A stretch of DNA of 64,000 nucleotides, from positions 3,524,743 to 3,588,742 of the forward strand of contig RQOL01000374.1 of assembly GCA_013076295.1 (NCBI GenBank), written 5' to 3'. Positions 35,397-47,703 of this stretch are shown piece by piece. This DNA is from Sanderia malayensis (Eukaryota; Cnidaria; Scyphozoa; Semaeostomeae; Pelagiidae). Numbering within the stretch: position 1 is the stretch's first letter; each line of letters starts with the position of its first letter. The notes beneath the pieces were generated by a model. The model was given only the letters and a program-made list of their open reading frames with translations, did no database searches and was not told the origin of the DNA. The position numbers and the translations under genes were made by a program.

Positions 35397-38300
35397 TTAC
35401 AGGACTTCTTGGAAGACAATGTTTTTTGTCTTCCTGTGTGTTTCCTCTGGGAGGAATACTTTGAGCCCGTCAAATGATGTTGCTCTTGACATGGCCACAT
35501 ATAACTAACCATGTGTGAACACGGGCTCAGGTAAATACAAACCAACATACCTCAGAGATTGTCCCTGTGCCTTGTTGATAGTAAGGCAGTATGCTAGTCT
35601 GACTGGAAATTGCCGTCGTTTGATGTTGAACGGCATCTCAGTGTCTTGTGTTGACATTGTTATTCTGGAAATCATGACCTGCTGGCCTCTGTGTTCCTTG
35701 GTGATGATCTCTGCTGTGATCACGCTACGTCGGAGATGGCGTACAATGAGTCTTGTGCCGTTGCAAAGACCTTTCTTTGGATTTAGATTCCTCAGAAGAA
35801 TGATTGTTGCACCAACCTTAAATAAGGAATGTTCGAGATTACGATGCGTATCATGGAAAGACCATTATTAATATTTAAAATAAGTGTAGAATTAATGTAT
35901 AATTAGTACATATAGAAAAATTGTACCTTGAGTCTAAGTCGATGTAATGGCATTCCGTTAGGAGTCAGATTGTTGAGAAACTCAATTGGATATGCCGCCT
36001 CCTCATCTGGATCCTCTGCTATCACACTGTCTGTGCTGTAGTATGTTCTGTCAGGAGTCTGTAGTCTTTCCAGAATGATGTCATTGATTTGATGTGAAAA
36101 GTCATTCTTTGGGGTAAGACAACAACGTTGTGACATGGTTACAGGATCCAGCATGAGACGCGACTGTGGTGTATTAGGCTGGGGATATATGAAGTTGAGC
36201 ATTTCCTCTTGCGAAGATGTGCATATTTGATGTGGCAAAGTGATATTGTCAAGTGCATCATGTGGTTCTTGCTTGTTGCCGAGTCTTAGAAGCCATTCTG
36301 AGAATTCTCTGTACGATTCATCTTGAACAGCTCTCATGTTTGTGTGCAGGCGATGTTGTTGAAACTGTGCCCACAAATCACTGATTTGATATGATTTAAG
36401 ACTCTCTGATACGATTTTCTCTCTTCCTGCTTTGGGAACAACAGGTAAGACCTGTCTGAAATCGCCACCAAGTAACATGAATTTGCCACCAAATGGCTTG
36501 TCAACTCGTGTTATATCCCGAAGCAGTCTGTCAACTGCTTGTAATGCCAATGCTGGTATCATTGAAGCTTAATCCCATATGAACAGGGTTGTGTCACGCA
36601 ACACTTGTGCTCTTCGGCTCTGTCTCTTGACATTGCATGTTGATTCCAGCTTCAATGGTATTGGAATTTGGAATTGTGAATGCGATGTTCTGCCATTAAT
36701 AAGCAGTGTTGCTGCAATTCCTGACCAAGCCATACACTGAACTTTGTGTCCAGATGCATGAAGATTACGAACCAACGTGTTGTAGAGAAATGTTTTCCCT
36801 GTGCCGGCTGGTCCGTCGAGAAAGTGACAGTTCTGCTCTGATGGCGCCTCAATTGCTTGAATAATGGCTGTGTAAACAACTCGTTGTTCTGGATTCAATG
36901 CAGTGCGCATTTCTTCTCCCTGCTCTCTTTCATGTTCAACATCCATGTGATCTTCCTCTGAAAATATAAACAATAGTTTGTTTGGTAGAAATAGAATTAT
37001 ATATTATTGGCTAAATTATTACAGTGAATATCATCATGGTAAGTTGTAAATCACCTTGTTCTGGGATGACAAAGTCGGCCGGTGGCTGAGGAAGGTGATC
37101 GTAATTCGTGATGGACAAACCATGAACCTTCAAATTGTTGTCAATATCATGTAGACATTGATACATGTGTCTGTCTTGGAAGGTTATGTCTGGATTGTTG
37201 AGTTGATCACGTCTGACAAAGTCTTCACTCATTGCTTCTTTGAAGGCGTTGAAGAGAGTTCTGATGTCTGATGGCGTTTGAAAGAGTAGCAATGATGCAA
37301 ACAACTGTCTGAGTTGTGAAGGCATATTGAAGATAACAGCTTCATCAAGACAACGTGTGACTTCGGCATCATCTTCTAATAGCCCTAGAGCTAATGCTGC
37401 ATCTTTAAAGGAATCACATAGATTACCTTCTACTGTACGAAGGTCTTCAAATGAAGTAGCTCCTCGTGTATGCAATAGCAAGAGTCTGAGTGCAAACTTT
37501 TGCTCGCAAGGTCTCGGCTGCACTTGAGTTACTCTACCAATGATTGGCATTGTTCTTCGTTGTCTGGGTGTCCATGTTTTTGAACGCTCCTGGAAGACAT
37601 AGTGCTCTGGTATCTCATGATAGAGGTATTGACGTGCAGCTGGGTCTTGCTGGTTGAGTTCAAACCATGCTGTGAGTGTTGTTCTATCACCAATGTTGTT
37701 GAGTCTTTGTTCGTCATCATTGTCATGAAAGATGACTTGTTGCTCAAATGGTAGATGAACAGCCGTTTGACTGTGTGGCTTTTGTCGTGCATGGGGAACT
37801 GCAGAAGCCTATAGACAGCTTCATGGGGTCCAATATATCTTGCATTGATGTATTGGCGCACCTCGTCGTGTTCAATGTCTTGAGGTACTTGCTGTTGATT
37901 TTCTTCAAGAATTTCAACATGTGCCATATCATGTCCTTTGTGGATATATTTGAAAATGTACTTGACACTTTTTACAGTACTGCATATTTCCACATTGATA
38001 TGACACTGATATTTGATGAGTAGGTGTCTGTTGTGTGGCACTACCCAAGTATCATCCAGAATGCGATCATTTAGATAGACTGGGTGAAGACAGCGTCGTC
38101 TGTAGAGAGGATAGCCGTTGACATTGGTTTGAGTGTCAGCAACTTGTTCTTTTGGAAACCGCTTTTTGCATTTGTTGTTTTCCATGCACACGCACTGAGG
38201 ATTTAAATTTCCACAGGGTCCGTGTGTCATGTGCTTTAGGACCAACTTGTGGTATTTTGCATCCTGTGGGTCTGGAATCTCTGCTGATATCAGTTGATCC

Positions 38301-40463
38301 ACCTGACAATGAATATAATAATTAACAATTGTATAATAGAAATGTAGTACAGAACAGTTGGACTGTGCATTGGATATAAATTTAGCAATTAGAGAAAGAA
38401 TTATTAGTACATGTCAACAATACCTGTTGTGGTGTTCTGGGTTTATCACCTTGCGAAAGAAACAGAATCATGTGTGCGTGTGGTAGTCCTCTCTTCTGAA
38501 ATTCTATGACATACACATGGGCAATGACATGTCCAAGAATGTTGTTGTGTAGTATGTCTTCGAGTAGTTCTTTGAGTTTGAGTTGAAATACTCATGTGAT
38601 AATGTCTGGTCGATCATTGGTCGTCTGATACGGATGAATATTTTCTTCTATCTCCTTCCATTTAGGATTGGCAGTCATTGTCAGGAAGATGTCTGGCTTG
38701 CCATACTTCCTTACGATTGTCATTGCATCTTGAAAATGTTGATACATGTTTCTTTGGCTGCCTGGAAAGGATGACGGTAGAATGATAACACGGCCAACAT
38801 CGATATGTATAGGCTGACGTGGATTGTTAGCCCTGGCCATCTGGTTTTCGATTTCAGCTCTCCTGTGGAGATGATCCATCAGGCCTCGATACGTGTCAAC
38901 ACGAAGCTGACGTTGATTTTGCATAATCCAGTGCAGTTTGTTGCCTTCTATTTTCGTATATGCATCTACCAGATACTGTTGAAATAGAAGTGATGCAATG
39001 TGGATGGCTGAGAATGCATCCCTGACCTGGATTCTGTACGAATAGTATTCAGCGAGGGTTAGTCTGGTGCGTCGGATACGATTCATGTATTGCTGACCCC
39101 TTACGTTTGCAGTCGGCAATCGTTGCAGGTCCAAACTGTAACCCATGTCACCGTGAAAGAATATCAATGGATACGTGAGAGGATCGGCAATTGGACTGGT
39201 TGCGTAAATCTTCATGAGATCTCCGTGTCTTGTTTGAACTTGCAATTCTCTGTCGTCAGGATTGGTGCACCTCCATTCTGTACTGTGTATATAGCTGCAA
39301 TTTCTCTGGCAGTAGGATTATCGTATCTGCGATCTTGTTGTGGGCGACCTGTGACGATCATTTTGAATGTTGGAACAGGCTGATTGTTTGCAATAGCTTG
39401 CTGCCGCTGTTCCTCCAATATTTCACCCATGCTACGATAATGTTGTGCAAATCGATTGACTGCCATTAATTCATTCTGCAGAAGTGCAACGATTTCCAAA
39501 TCTAGACGTTGTTCTCCTTGCAGTGTTTTGCCGTTCCTGCAATGCTTGTTGCGTATCCATGATGTAAGTTCTGCATATTTTCTGGATCTGTCTGTTTCTG
39601 TTACACCTGTTAATGATGCAAAGCAAAGTTAGGAAATAGAAATTCAACTGTAGCCAGCATAAATGAATAATAAGTTATATTGATAATGACTGGAATCATA
39701 TTGTATCAATTACCTGTCAGGTGATATGCCTTTCCATGAATTGTAATAACTGGTGGTCCAGCTCTAGCATGACGTACAATATTAGCCTTCCATGATGCCA
39801 TGGCCATTAATGAGTTGTATTGGCGGAAATGCTTTAAGAAATATTTTGATTGGGCAGTATCACCAGTGTATAAATGCATGACTCCGGTGGTTCAACTTGA
39901 TCCAGAGTGATTAAACCTCCCATGCAACATTTGTTGTATTGTTTTTTTGTGTTTTGTTCTTCTTTGAAGTACTTTGCACCACAATGAATGCATGTTCTGT
40001 TCATTTTGTTCAAGTGGTGTGGTAAAGGGGAGAAGGGGATGAGGTTTTCAGCTTCATTGTTCTCGGGGACAGGGTTGTCCACTTGCATTTGCTGATCTTC
40101 AACGGGTTCTGGTATCTGATTTTCATCGGGTACTGGAACTGCGTCGTGCATCTCGATGTCGACAGGTTGTCCTGCTGCTGGAAGCCCTTGGTTCTGAATG
40201 GGAAGCTCTGGTTCCATGTCCATCTCCATTGGCTGTATCTGTGGAAGGGGATACTGTGCTGGAAATGGCTGATATTCAGGGGCTTCTAGCTGACGGTTTT
40301 CGAGCTGCAATTGTTGAAGTTCGTGGAGTGCTGCAAGTGGGTTATCGCATTTCCTGTCTGTTGAGGTTGAACTGTTGATTGATCTCTCTGCAATCTGCAT
40401 ATTCTCCCGCACTTGATTTCTGCGTCTGTCACCGGTTATACTTCTCCTGGTCTTGCGCGGCAT
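35397..40463 (-). pseudogene. Helitron Rep/helicase gene, near full length, mutated
   Basis: Five coding segments with in-phase GT-AG introns: 39714-40463, 38424-39606, 37055-38302, 35927-36957 and 35397-35816. Order: N-terminal zinc finger (CIHCGAKYFKEE, CCMGG); the Helitron Rep domain (SSFPGSQRNMYQHFQDAMTI, FLTMTANPKW); the HUH motif (KRGLPHAHMILF, about 38470-38510); the two-tyrosine motif KYIFKYIHKG; then Pif1-type SF1 helicase with Walker A GPAGTGKT (about 36800), LLGGDFRQVLPVVP and QLYVAMSRATS-type motif VI. Damage: frameshifts near 39880, 39258 and 37760, TGA near 38592, TAA replacing the Glu of the DEAS box near 36568, TAG near 35509. It would nick and unwind DNA for rolling-circle transposition. 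Confidence 0.92.
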
Positions 40464-42148
40464 AATGCAAGTTGTGATATGAAAAAGAAGTATAAAGTGC
40501 AATTATGCAATACTATTGTAAATGTTATTGCTTGTAGACAATGGCCTTGATAGCAACAACAATGAAAATAATTATAGCCTTGTGTAAAGCTGCAACACAA
40601 AGAAGTAAATATTATATATTTCAAGGGTATGGTAGTGTTAAGTATAATGTTGTAAATAAATCATTTTCATAAAAGTAATGCTATGTAATATAATGTACAT
40701 TTTATGAAAACCCTTACGTTAAACTGTGCTCGTTTCTGTTATGTAAACAGTCACTAAAATGGAAGAGAGTAAATTGAAATTACTGTCGACATAATAAAGG
40801 AACCATAAAAAGAGACTCAGAAAACATGTACGTAATGAAAATTAACTTGTTGAATCAGTGCAGTTGTTAGGAATCAACAAATTTGTTACAAGTAATTTGT
40901 TAAAAAGGGCCCATAAATGTTTGTTCATATATTCAGATAAATAAAACAAAAGTGATGTTTTTATCTGTGGTAAAGAGTACTCGTTGTACATAGGTTACAT
41001 TTATAAACCATTAAAGAAGAAATATCATTTCGTAATTGAAAGAAGTTTGTGAAAGAGAGGTGTCCGTTATTTGAAAATCCATCAAAATGGGCCTCTTTTA
41101 TAAAGGAAACAAAAATTAAAGAGCTGAATAGAATAGTCGGAAGGAAAACTACAATAATAATTATTTCTTACCGAGCCTTGTGTCTTTAAAACTATGGTAA
41201 GAAAAGAGAAGAAATTAGAACAGTTATAAACTTGAAATGTCAAATAAAAATATGATGCCTGAACAACACGTAGCCTGCTATTGCCATGAAAAGGATGAAA
41301 GGAACAGCAAAAATTATTGACATTATTAAGCGAAATAGCGATAAGAAGCTTCTTAGCTTATAATGATCGCTTGTTAGAAAAAAACAATGTTCATAATACT
41401 TACTCAGCGATAAATAATTGCATATATTATTAATTATATCCTATCGATAATTTGGACAACTAAAATTAAATCAGGCAAAATCTAATTGTGTGCAAATAAT
41501 TAGAGGCGGGATTTCTATTGTACTATACGGCACCCACGATTGGTTTATATACGTCACGTGTTTAAAAAAGCGGGAAACTTGCTAGTGAAAAGGGAATTCC
41601 CCTTCGTCCTTCAGAGTGGCTAAAAAGGTAAGAGGGAGAAATTGCACGTGAAATTGAATGACATCATTATATCATGGCAATGGCATGCCAAGTGTAGTTT
41701 GAAGAGGAAGAAACGCATGGTGAGAATCCAACTGCATCTTCTTAAATTATTTCCACCTGAAGAGTATGTATAAAGTATTTTGACTCACTGTTCAAAATGT
41801 CTTAACTCCAGTCTCATGTTTTGAGTTTAGAATGCAAAAATGGCTTAAAAAGAATCATTTCATACTGGGAATAAATGGTCACTGTTGCCATTATTACTGT
41901 GCCAACATTACATTCATGAATGTGATTAATACCATATAGAAGGTAAGGTTATCAGTGAAGGTTTTTTAATGAAATCATGCAGACATATCTACCTTTTAAA
42001 ATTATCAAAAATAAGAAATGATTGCAACTACAGAAATATATGGGAACATATAATCTTGAACTTTGTGAACATACAAAAGAGGAACATTTTTGGAACATAT
42101 AATATGAACAAATATATTAGGAATAAAATTTTGACCATGCATGAACGA
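40464..42148. other. upstream non-coding region of the Helitron gene
   Basis: AT-rich, no coding frame. It contains the possible promoter at 41535-41562. Confidence 0.45.
41535..41562 (-). promoter_or_regulatory. possible TATA promoter for the minus-strand Helitron gene
   Basis: On the minus strand: cacgtgacgtatataaaccaat, with a CACGTGACGT element directly upstream of TATATAA. About 1.1 kb upstream of the first Helitron ATG (40463). Pattern match only. Confidence 0.3.
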
Positions 42149-42330
42149 AAAATGGGAAATGTTGTGGAAATTTTGTATATGGAAAAGTAGATAATTTTAG
42201 GTTATATTTTGTGTTATTAATGTAGTGGTCATTATTAATGGACAAAAATGGGAAATGTTTTGAAAATTTTGTATATGGAAAGTAGATAACTTTATTAGGT
42301 TATATTTTGTATTTTTAATGTAGTGGTTTG
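42149..42330. repeat. two tandem ~97-bp copies
   Basis: aaatgggaaatgtt, attttgtatatggaaa, ggttatattttgt and taatgtagtgg each occur twice, about 97 bp apart (42150 and 42247). Confidence 0.8.
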
Positions 42331-42365
42331 ATTTTTTGATTGTCTCTTTCATGCATGGTCAAAAA

Positions 42366-42410
42366 CAGGACATGTGTAAATTACTTAAGAAACTATTTAC
42401 ACATGTCCTG
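42366..42410. repeat. 16-bp perfect hairpin at the 3' end of the small gene
   Basis: caggacatgtgtaaat (42366-42381) and its exact complement at 42395-42410, with a 13-nt loop. The right arm overlaps the last codons of the small minus-strand gene, so its transcript would carry a stem-loop around the stop codon. Confidence 0.9.
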
Positions 42411-42987
42411 CATAATTTCTACAGCCCTTTGGGTGGGCATGGCCACCATCATTGTTCGGGAGAATTCTTGGGTGGCCTTCCCACCCTTTTTTTCCTGTTT
42501 TGCCTTTCTTTGGCCTTTGCCAATTTGACAAAGGCCTCCCTCTGTGATCTGTGAATACACAATCATGTTATAGGCTGTTTTTTGGTTTTAGGATATTATG
42601 CAATATTTGGAAAATATTAATTGAACAACTGAGCTTCAAATGCAGAAGGTATACTTACTCTATATCTTTTGTTGGAGTCTCTCCCTTCCTTGCCGTGCAA
42701 GGTGAACTTTTTGTTCCTGCCCAATTCTTCGAATTGGGCAGCACATTCCCTTTTCAGGGAGTAAATGTCCCTGTATGTTATTTCCTAGGATACAAAGCAA
42801 ACAATGAAAGAATTTCCGAAAACCATACCCATTAAATATGAATTAATTATTGTGAATTGTGGACAAAAACTGTTTAAATTAATTGTGATAAAATTAATAT
42901 ATTTGCTATAATTACTTTTGCTTTGTCACCAAGTCTGATGACTATTGTTTTTTCTTTTTGTGGCTTTTTAGTGGCACTTGTTGCCAT
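42393..42987 (-). CDS. small three-exon gene, 117 aa, unknown function
   Basis: Exon 1 is 42916-42987 (MATSATKKPQKEKTIVIRLG), donor aaaa|gtaatt. Exon 2 is 42659-42784 (acceptor tcctag|gaa, donor aga|gtaagt; EITYRDIYSLKRECAAQFEE). Exon 3 is 42393-42548 (acceptor ttcacag|atc; ITEGGLCQIGKGQRKAKQEK ... IMQDMCK, stop TAG). All introns fall between codons (phase 0), and the joined frame has no stop. The protein is short, basic and lysine-rich, with no domain I recognise; a nucleic-acid-binding role is a guess. It lies upstream of, and on the same strand as, the Helitron gene, so it may be a captured or accessory gene. Being open while its neighbours are broken suggests it is younger or selected. 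Confidence 0.6.
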
Positions 42988-43119
42988 AGCGAACCTTAAA
43001 GCAACCAAATAATAGTTGTTTTTCTTTAATAAGGATAATTGGTATGTGAAAAACAAAACATATTTACATAAAGCGGTACTGATACAAAATAATATAATAT
43101 GATACAAAATCAAAGGACA

Positions 43120-44060
43120 ATTGCCAAACTGCAAATACTGGAAAAAGAATAACATAATAGTGGTATAAAAATGGTAAGTGGTAAGTTATACACATGTTTT
43201 GTGAACATAATATCAATGGAGAATCTCATTATGTAAGTGCATTGAAAGAAAAATACATACCAAAATGTGAACAAAATATAAATGAAAGGCCAAACTGCAA
43301 ATACTGGAAAAAGAATAAGATTCTAATTGTGATTGAAATGGTAAGTAGTAAGTTATACATATGGTTGGTGAACATGATAGTAATGGAGAATTTCATTATG
43401 TAATTAACATTGAACTGAAAGTACATACCGAAAATGTGAACAAAATAAAAACAAACAGGGCAACTGCCAAATTGCCAAACTGCAAATACTGGAAAAAGAG
43501 GAAGATAATTGTCATTTAAATGGTACTCTTAGGTGCCTAATTGCCGGGGGGTCCCAATTAGCGGGGGGGTTGGAATTTTTTGTTGAAAATTAATTGCCGG
43601 GGGGGTCCCAATTAGCGGGGGGGGTTGGATTTTTGTTGATTTTATTTCAAAGTTGTTCTCCTTCCCCAGACTCAATTTTTATCTTATTTTGTCTATGCAA
43701 GACTGTTATCTATTTATTTTGTGATTTTGAATACTCTAATGTGAAATTTCAATACGCGTCACTTACGCGAAGTTGAAAAATTTAATAAGCGGGGAGGTCC
43801 TAATAAGAGCGGGGGGGGTTGGAAAAATTTTCAAAAATTAATTAGCAGGGGGGGGACGGCAATTAGGCACCTAAGAGTAAGTAGTAAGTTATACATATGC
43901 TTGGTGAACTTGATAGAGATGGAGAATCTCATTATCTAATTAACATTGAACTGAAAGTACATACCGAGAATGTGAACAAAATAAAAACAAACAGGCCAAC
44001 TGCCAAATTGCCAAACTGCAAATACTGGAAAAAGAAGAAGATAAATTGTGATTTACATGG
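43120..44060. repeat. four tandem units of ~166-185 bp
   Basis: gccaaactgcaaatactgga starts at 43123, 43289, 43474 and 44010. The last spacing is 182 bp once the inserted MITE is removed. Each unit also has gtaagtagtaagttatac and tacataccgaaaatgtgaac. Confidence 0.9.
43526..43877. mobile_element. 352-bp MITE with TA duplication (Tc1/mariner-like)
   Basis: Ends are CTCTTAGGTGCCTAATTGCC and its perfect complement (21 bp in total). Flanked by TA at 43524-43525 and 43878-43879. The neighbouring uninterrupted tandem unit reads atggtaagtagt, showing the empty site with a single TA. The interior is G-run rich (ggggggtcccaattagcggg repeated) and non-coding. Confidence 0.9.
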
Positions 44061-44299
44061 TAAGTAGTAAGTTATATTATACACATATGGTTGGTGAACA
44101 TAAAAGTAATGTAGATTCTCCTTATCTAAGAAACATTGAAAGAAAATCACATACCGAAATCTTTTTTTTTAAAGGAAAGTTGAACGAACGAAGATAAATA
44201 TTGGAAACTCTGGAAAAGGAATATCATCAGTGATGAAATACATGGAAATAGTTATGCATGTAATAACAATTCGGGTATTATTTGTAATTGTCTTACTAA

Positions 44300-45000
44300 T
44301 ATGTAAAAGTATAAAATATTAGTAATGAGTTGACAAAAATTTACCTGTTTTACTGTTGCTCTGCACTTGAGAAATGAATGACACGAACGGAAATTATTTT
44401 TGGCGCTTTGCTTTGGTGAAGATAATTTTGAATTTCAATACATAGCAACAGAATGGAGATGGCCTCGTAGAATAAAATATAGGTTACCGAAATCGAGGCT
44501 TCCTGGAAATGTCACAGAATGCATAAATGTTGTCAGTATGTGGGTGGAAACACCCTGGTAGTGTGATTAATTATGAGAAGAAATGACTACAGAAAAGGAA
44601 GACTTTTAAGATAAGCATATGTATGTTGCACGCTTCACTGGTAGAATATATTCAGGTAAATAGTACATTTATGTTTAAGATATAGATATAAGTTTTTGTT
44701 GCAACTATAAAAAATATAAGTTTGAAGTCATCTCCTTTCAACCTTTGTTGTGTGCTCTTATTTTCTATCATCAATACTGCATTTTTTTCATTCTCTGTGT
44801 ATTTATCATGAAGGGTACTACAAGTATTCAATACATTAACAATTGGAGCACATATGATTGCCTACAAAACCTAAAAACTGCTTGAACATGTCATTCAATA
44901 CAACATTAAAATAAAGTATAAATTATATCCACATCATACCCAAAATACTATACATGACATGCAATACTATACTGTATCATACTATATATATATAAATCAT
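44300..45000 (-). repeat. long repeat, second copy of 28160-28800
   Basis: Same block order as 28160-28800, with small indels and an extra stretch near 44650-44720. It is followed by atactatctctatgatgcta and then the array at 45058. Confidence 0.75.
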
Positions 45001-45057
45001 GCAATACTATCTCTATGATGCTATATGTAATATATATGTTGTATATTATAAGAAACA

Positions 45058-46675
45058 GTGACTGATAGGGGCACTTTGTGCGCTGCATTCGCTTACGCTC
45101 ATGCCCCTTTCAACCCCACTTACAATGGGTTAGCTCGCTGCGTCGCCTGTCTATCTATTATCAAAACATTGACTGATAGGGCGCACTTCATGCGCTGCAT
45201 TCGCTTACACTCATGCTCTTTCAACCCCACTTGCATTGGGTTAGCTCGCTGCGCTCGCCTGTGTATCTATTATCAAGAAACATTGACTGATAGGGCGCAC
45301 TTTGTGCGCTGCATTCGCTTACGCTCATGCCCTTTCAACCCCATTTACAATGGGTTAGCTCGCTGCGCTCGCCTGTCTATCTATTATCAAAAAACATTGA
45401 CTGATAGGGCGCACTTCGTGCGCTGCATTCGCTTACACTCATGCCTCTTTCAACCCACTTGCATTGGGTTAGCTCGTGCGCTCGCCTGTGTAGCTATTTC
45501 AAGAACATTGACTGATAGGGGCATTTGTGCGCTGCATTCGCTTACGCTCATGCCCTTTCAACCCCACTTACATGGGTTAGCTCGCTGTGCTCGCCTGTCT
45601 ATCTATTTTCAAGAAACATTGACTGATAGGGCGCACTTTGTGCGCTGCATTCGCTTACGCTCATGCCCTTTCACCCATTTACAATGGGTTAGCTCGCTGC
45701 GCTCGCCTGTCTATCTATTATCAAAAAACATTGACTGATAGGGCGCACTTCGTGCGCTGCATTCGCTTACACTCATGCCTCTTTCAACCCCACTTGCATT
45801 GGGTTAGCTCGCTGCGCTCGCCTGTGTATCTATTATCAAGAAACATTGACTGATAGGGCACTTTGTGCGCTGCATTCGCTTACGCTCATGCCCCTTTCAA
45901 CCCACTTACAATGGGTTAGCTCGCTGTGCTCGCCTGTCTATCTATTTTCAAAAAACATTGACTGATAGGGCGCACTTCGTGCGCTGCATTCGCTTACACT
46001 CATGCCTCTTTCAACCCCACTTGCATTGGGTTAGCTCGCTGCGCTCGCCTGTGTATCTATTATCAAGAAACATTGACTGATAGGGCGCACTTCGTGCGCT
46101 GCATTCGCTTACGCTCATGCCCTTTCAACCCATCTACAATGGGTTAGCTCGCTGCGCTCGCCTGTGTTCGCTAACCGCTGTGTTCGCCTGCGTTCGTAAC
46201 CATTGTAAGTGGGGTTGAAAGGGGCATGAGCGTAAGCGAATGCAGCGCACAAAGTGCGCCCTATCAGTCAATGTTTCTTGATAATAGATACACAGGCGAG
46301 CGCAGCGAGCTAACCAATGCAAGTGGGGTTGAAAGAGGCATGAGTGTAAGCGAATGCAGCGCACGAAGTGCGCCCTATCAGTCTATTATCAAAAAACATT
46401 GACTGATAGGGCGCACTTCGTGCGCTGCATTCGCTTACACTCATGCTCTTTCAACCCCACTTGCATTGGGTTAGCTCGCTGGGCTTGCCTGTGTATCTAT
46501 TATCAAGAAACATTGACTGATAGGGCGCACTTCGTGCGCTGCATTCGCTTACACTCATGCCTCTTTCAACCCCAATTACAATGGGTTAGCTCGCTGCGCT
46601 CGCCTGTCTATCTATTATCAAAAACATTGACTGATAGGGCGCACTTCGTGCGCTGCATTCGCTTACGCTCATGCC
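45058..46675 (-). repeat. 115-bp array, ~14 units, with an inverted block
   Basis: Units again alternate between cttacaatgggtt/ctgtctatcta and cttgcattgggtt/ctgtgtatcta types. About 46195-46385 is in the opposite orientation (gtaagcgaatgcagcgcac, gtgcgccctatcagtcaat) and returns to the original orientation at about 46386. The long ORFs here (45058-45738, 46354-46746) translate the repeat and are not genes. Confidence 0.9.
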
Positions 46676-46960
46676 CATACATACATACATACATACATAC
46701 CTACATACATACATACATACATACCTACATACATACCTACATATAAGCCTACTATAAAACATACTATACATACTATACCTACTATAAAAAAATACTATAC
46801 ATACTATACCTACTATAACAAACACTACACCTACTATACATACTATAAAAACATACTATATCTATTAAAAATACTTTACATACTATACCTACTATACATA
46901 CTATAAAAACATACTATACATACTATAACCTACTATAAAAACATAATATACCTATATACA
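46676..46960. repeat. CATA / TACTATA microsatellite
   Basis: (catacata)n followed by irregular actataaaaacatactatac units. A related tract is at 48455-48790. Confidence 0.95.
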
Positions 46961-47703
46961 AACATACAAACACTTGTGGAAAGTTTAAATGAGAAAAATT
47001 CATAAGTGTGACTTGTTTTCATTGATTGGGCCTAAGCGTGCCGAAGCGACGCCTACTACAAAAACACAAACAATGTCGATTTCAACTTGAAATACAAAAA
47101 CAAAGCTATCACCTGTGTTTTATATTGTTTCCTGCAACTCTCCTGGGGTCTTTGAAACAAATAGCAGCTTCTTGCAAGATAATTCAGATCGTAAAACACG
47201 TTAAAGGCGCCCTTTGTGTGCAAAAGAAAACACAGTTTTTTCCAAAAGTACTGCTGCAACCCGAGGGCAAATAGCGAAAAATGATCCACATCCACGTGGG
47301 TTGCGCGAAAAGAGCCAATCAAATTGCAGGAAAGGCGAAACGGGTCACGTGAAGAGGGAACACTTTGTTCGAAAATGGAGTTCGCAACGCGAAGTTGGAA
47401 GTTTCGCCAGCGTAAACCGTAGTTTTTTCGTGATAGCACAAATTAGCAGAATAATTATGGAATAATTCAAAAATTCGGGAGAAAATCGAAAACAAAATCC
47501 ATTACACTGGTTAAAATAATAAGTTGAACATTCTGTGTGAAATACATCGCCATATACCCTCAAACAAAAAAGCTTTGTGATCACACGGTTCGCCGTTTCG
47601 GCCATTGTTTTCGGGCGTTTGACCTATTGTTTCGGGTCGAATCTATTGTTTTTTGGCAGGGAAAATGCGTTATCACGTGACTCCGTAGAATATATATATT
47701 AGA

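Larger units (their letters stand above)
45050..47703 (-). mobile_element. Helitron-like copy with long array; 5' end at 47703
   Basis: On the minus strand: A|TC start at 47703, 5' unit (47460-47703), body (46980-47460), TACTATA microsatellite (46676-46960), then a long 115-bp array (45058-46675). No CTAG end: the array passes into the repeat 44300-45000. The microsatellite lies between body and array here, whereas in the 28802 copy it lies next to the 3' end. Confidence 0.65.

Noticed and set aside
34961..35548. 195-aa minus-strand ORF
   Set aside because: It is a shadow frame over the end of the Helitron helicase, whose real frame (LYVAMSRATSFDGLKVF) overlaps it, and of the non-coding 3' region.
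42551..42835. 94-aa plus-strand ORF
   Set aside because: The minus strand carries exon 2 of the small gene with clean splice sites over the same bases; the plus frame is its shadow.
45058..46746. Long plus-strand ORFs rich in RAHFVRCIRLHSC repeats, up to 226 aa
   Set aside because: They are translations of the 115-bp array. 115 is not a multiple of 3, the frame stays open only by composition, and similar ORFs arise on both strands of the other arrays.
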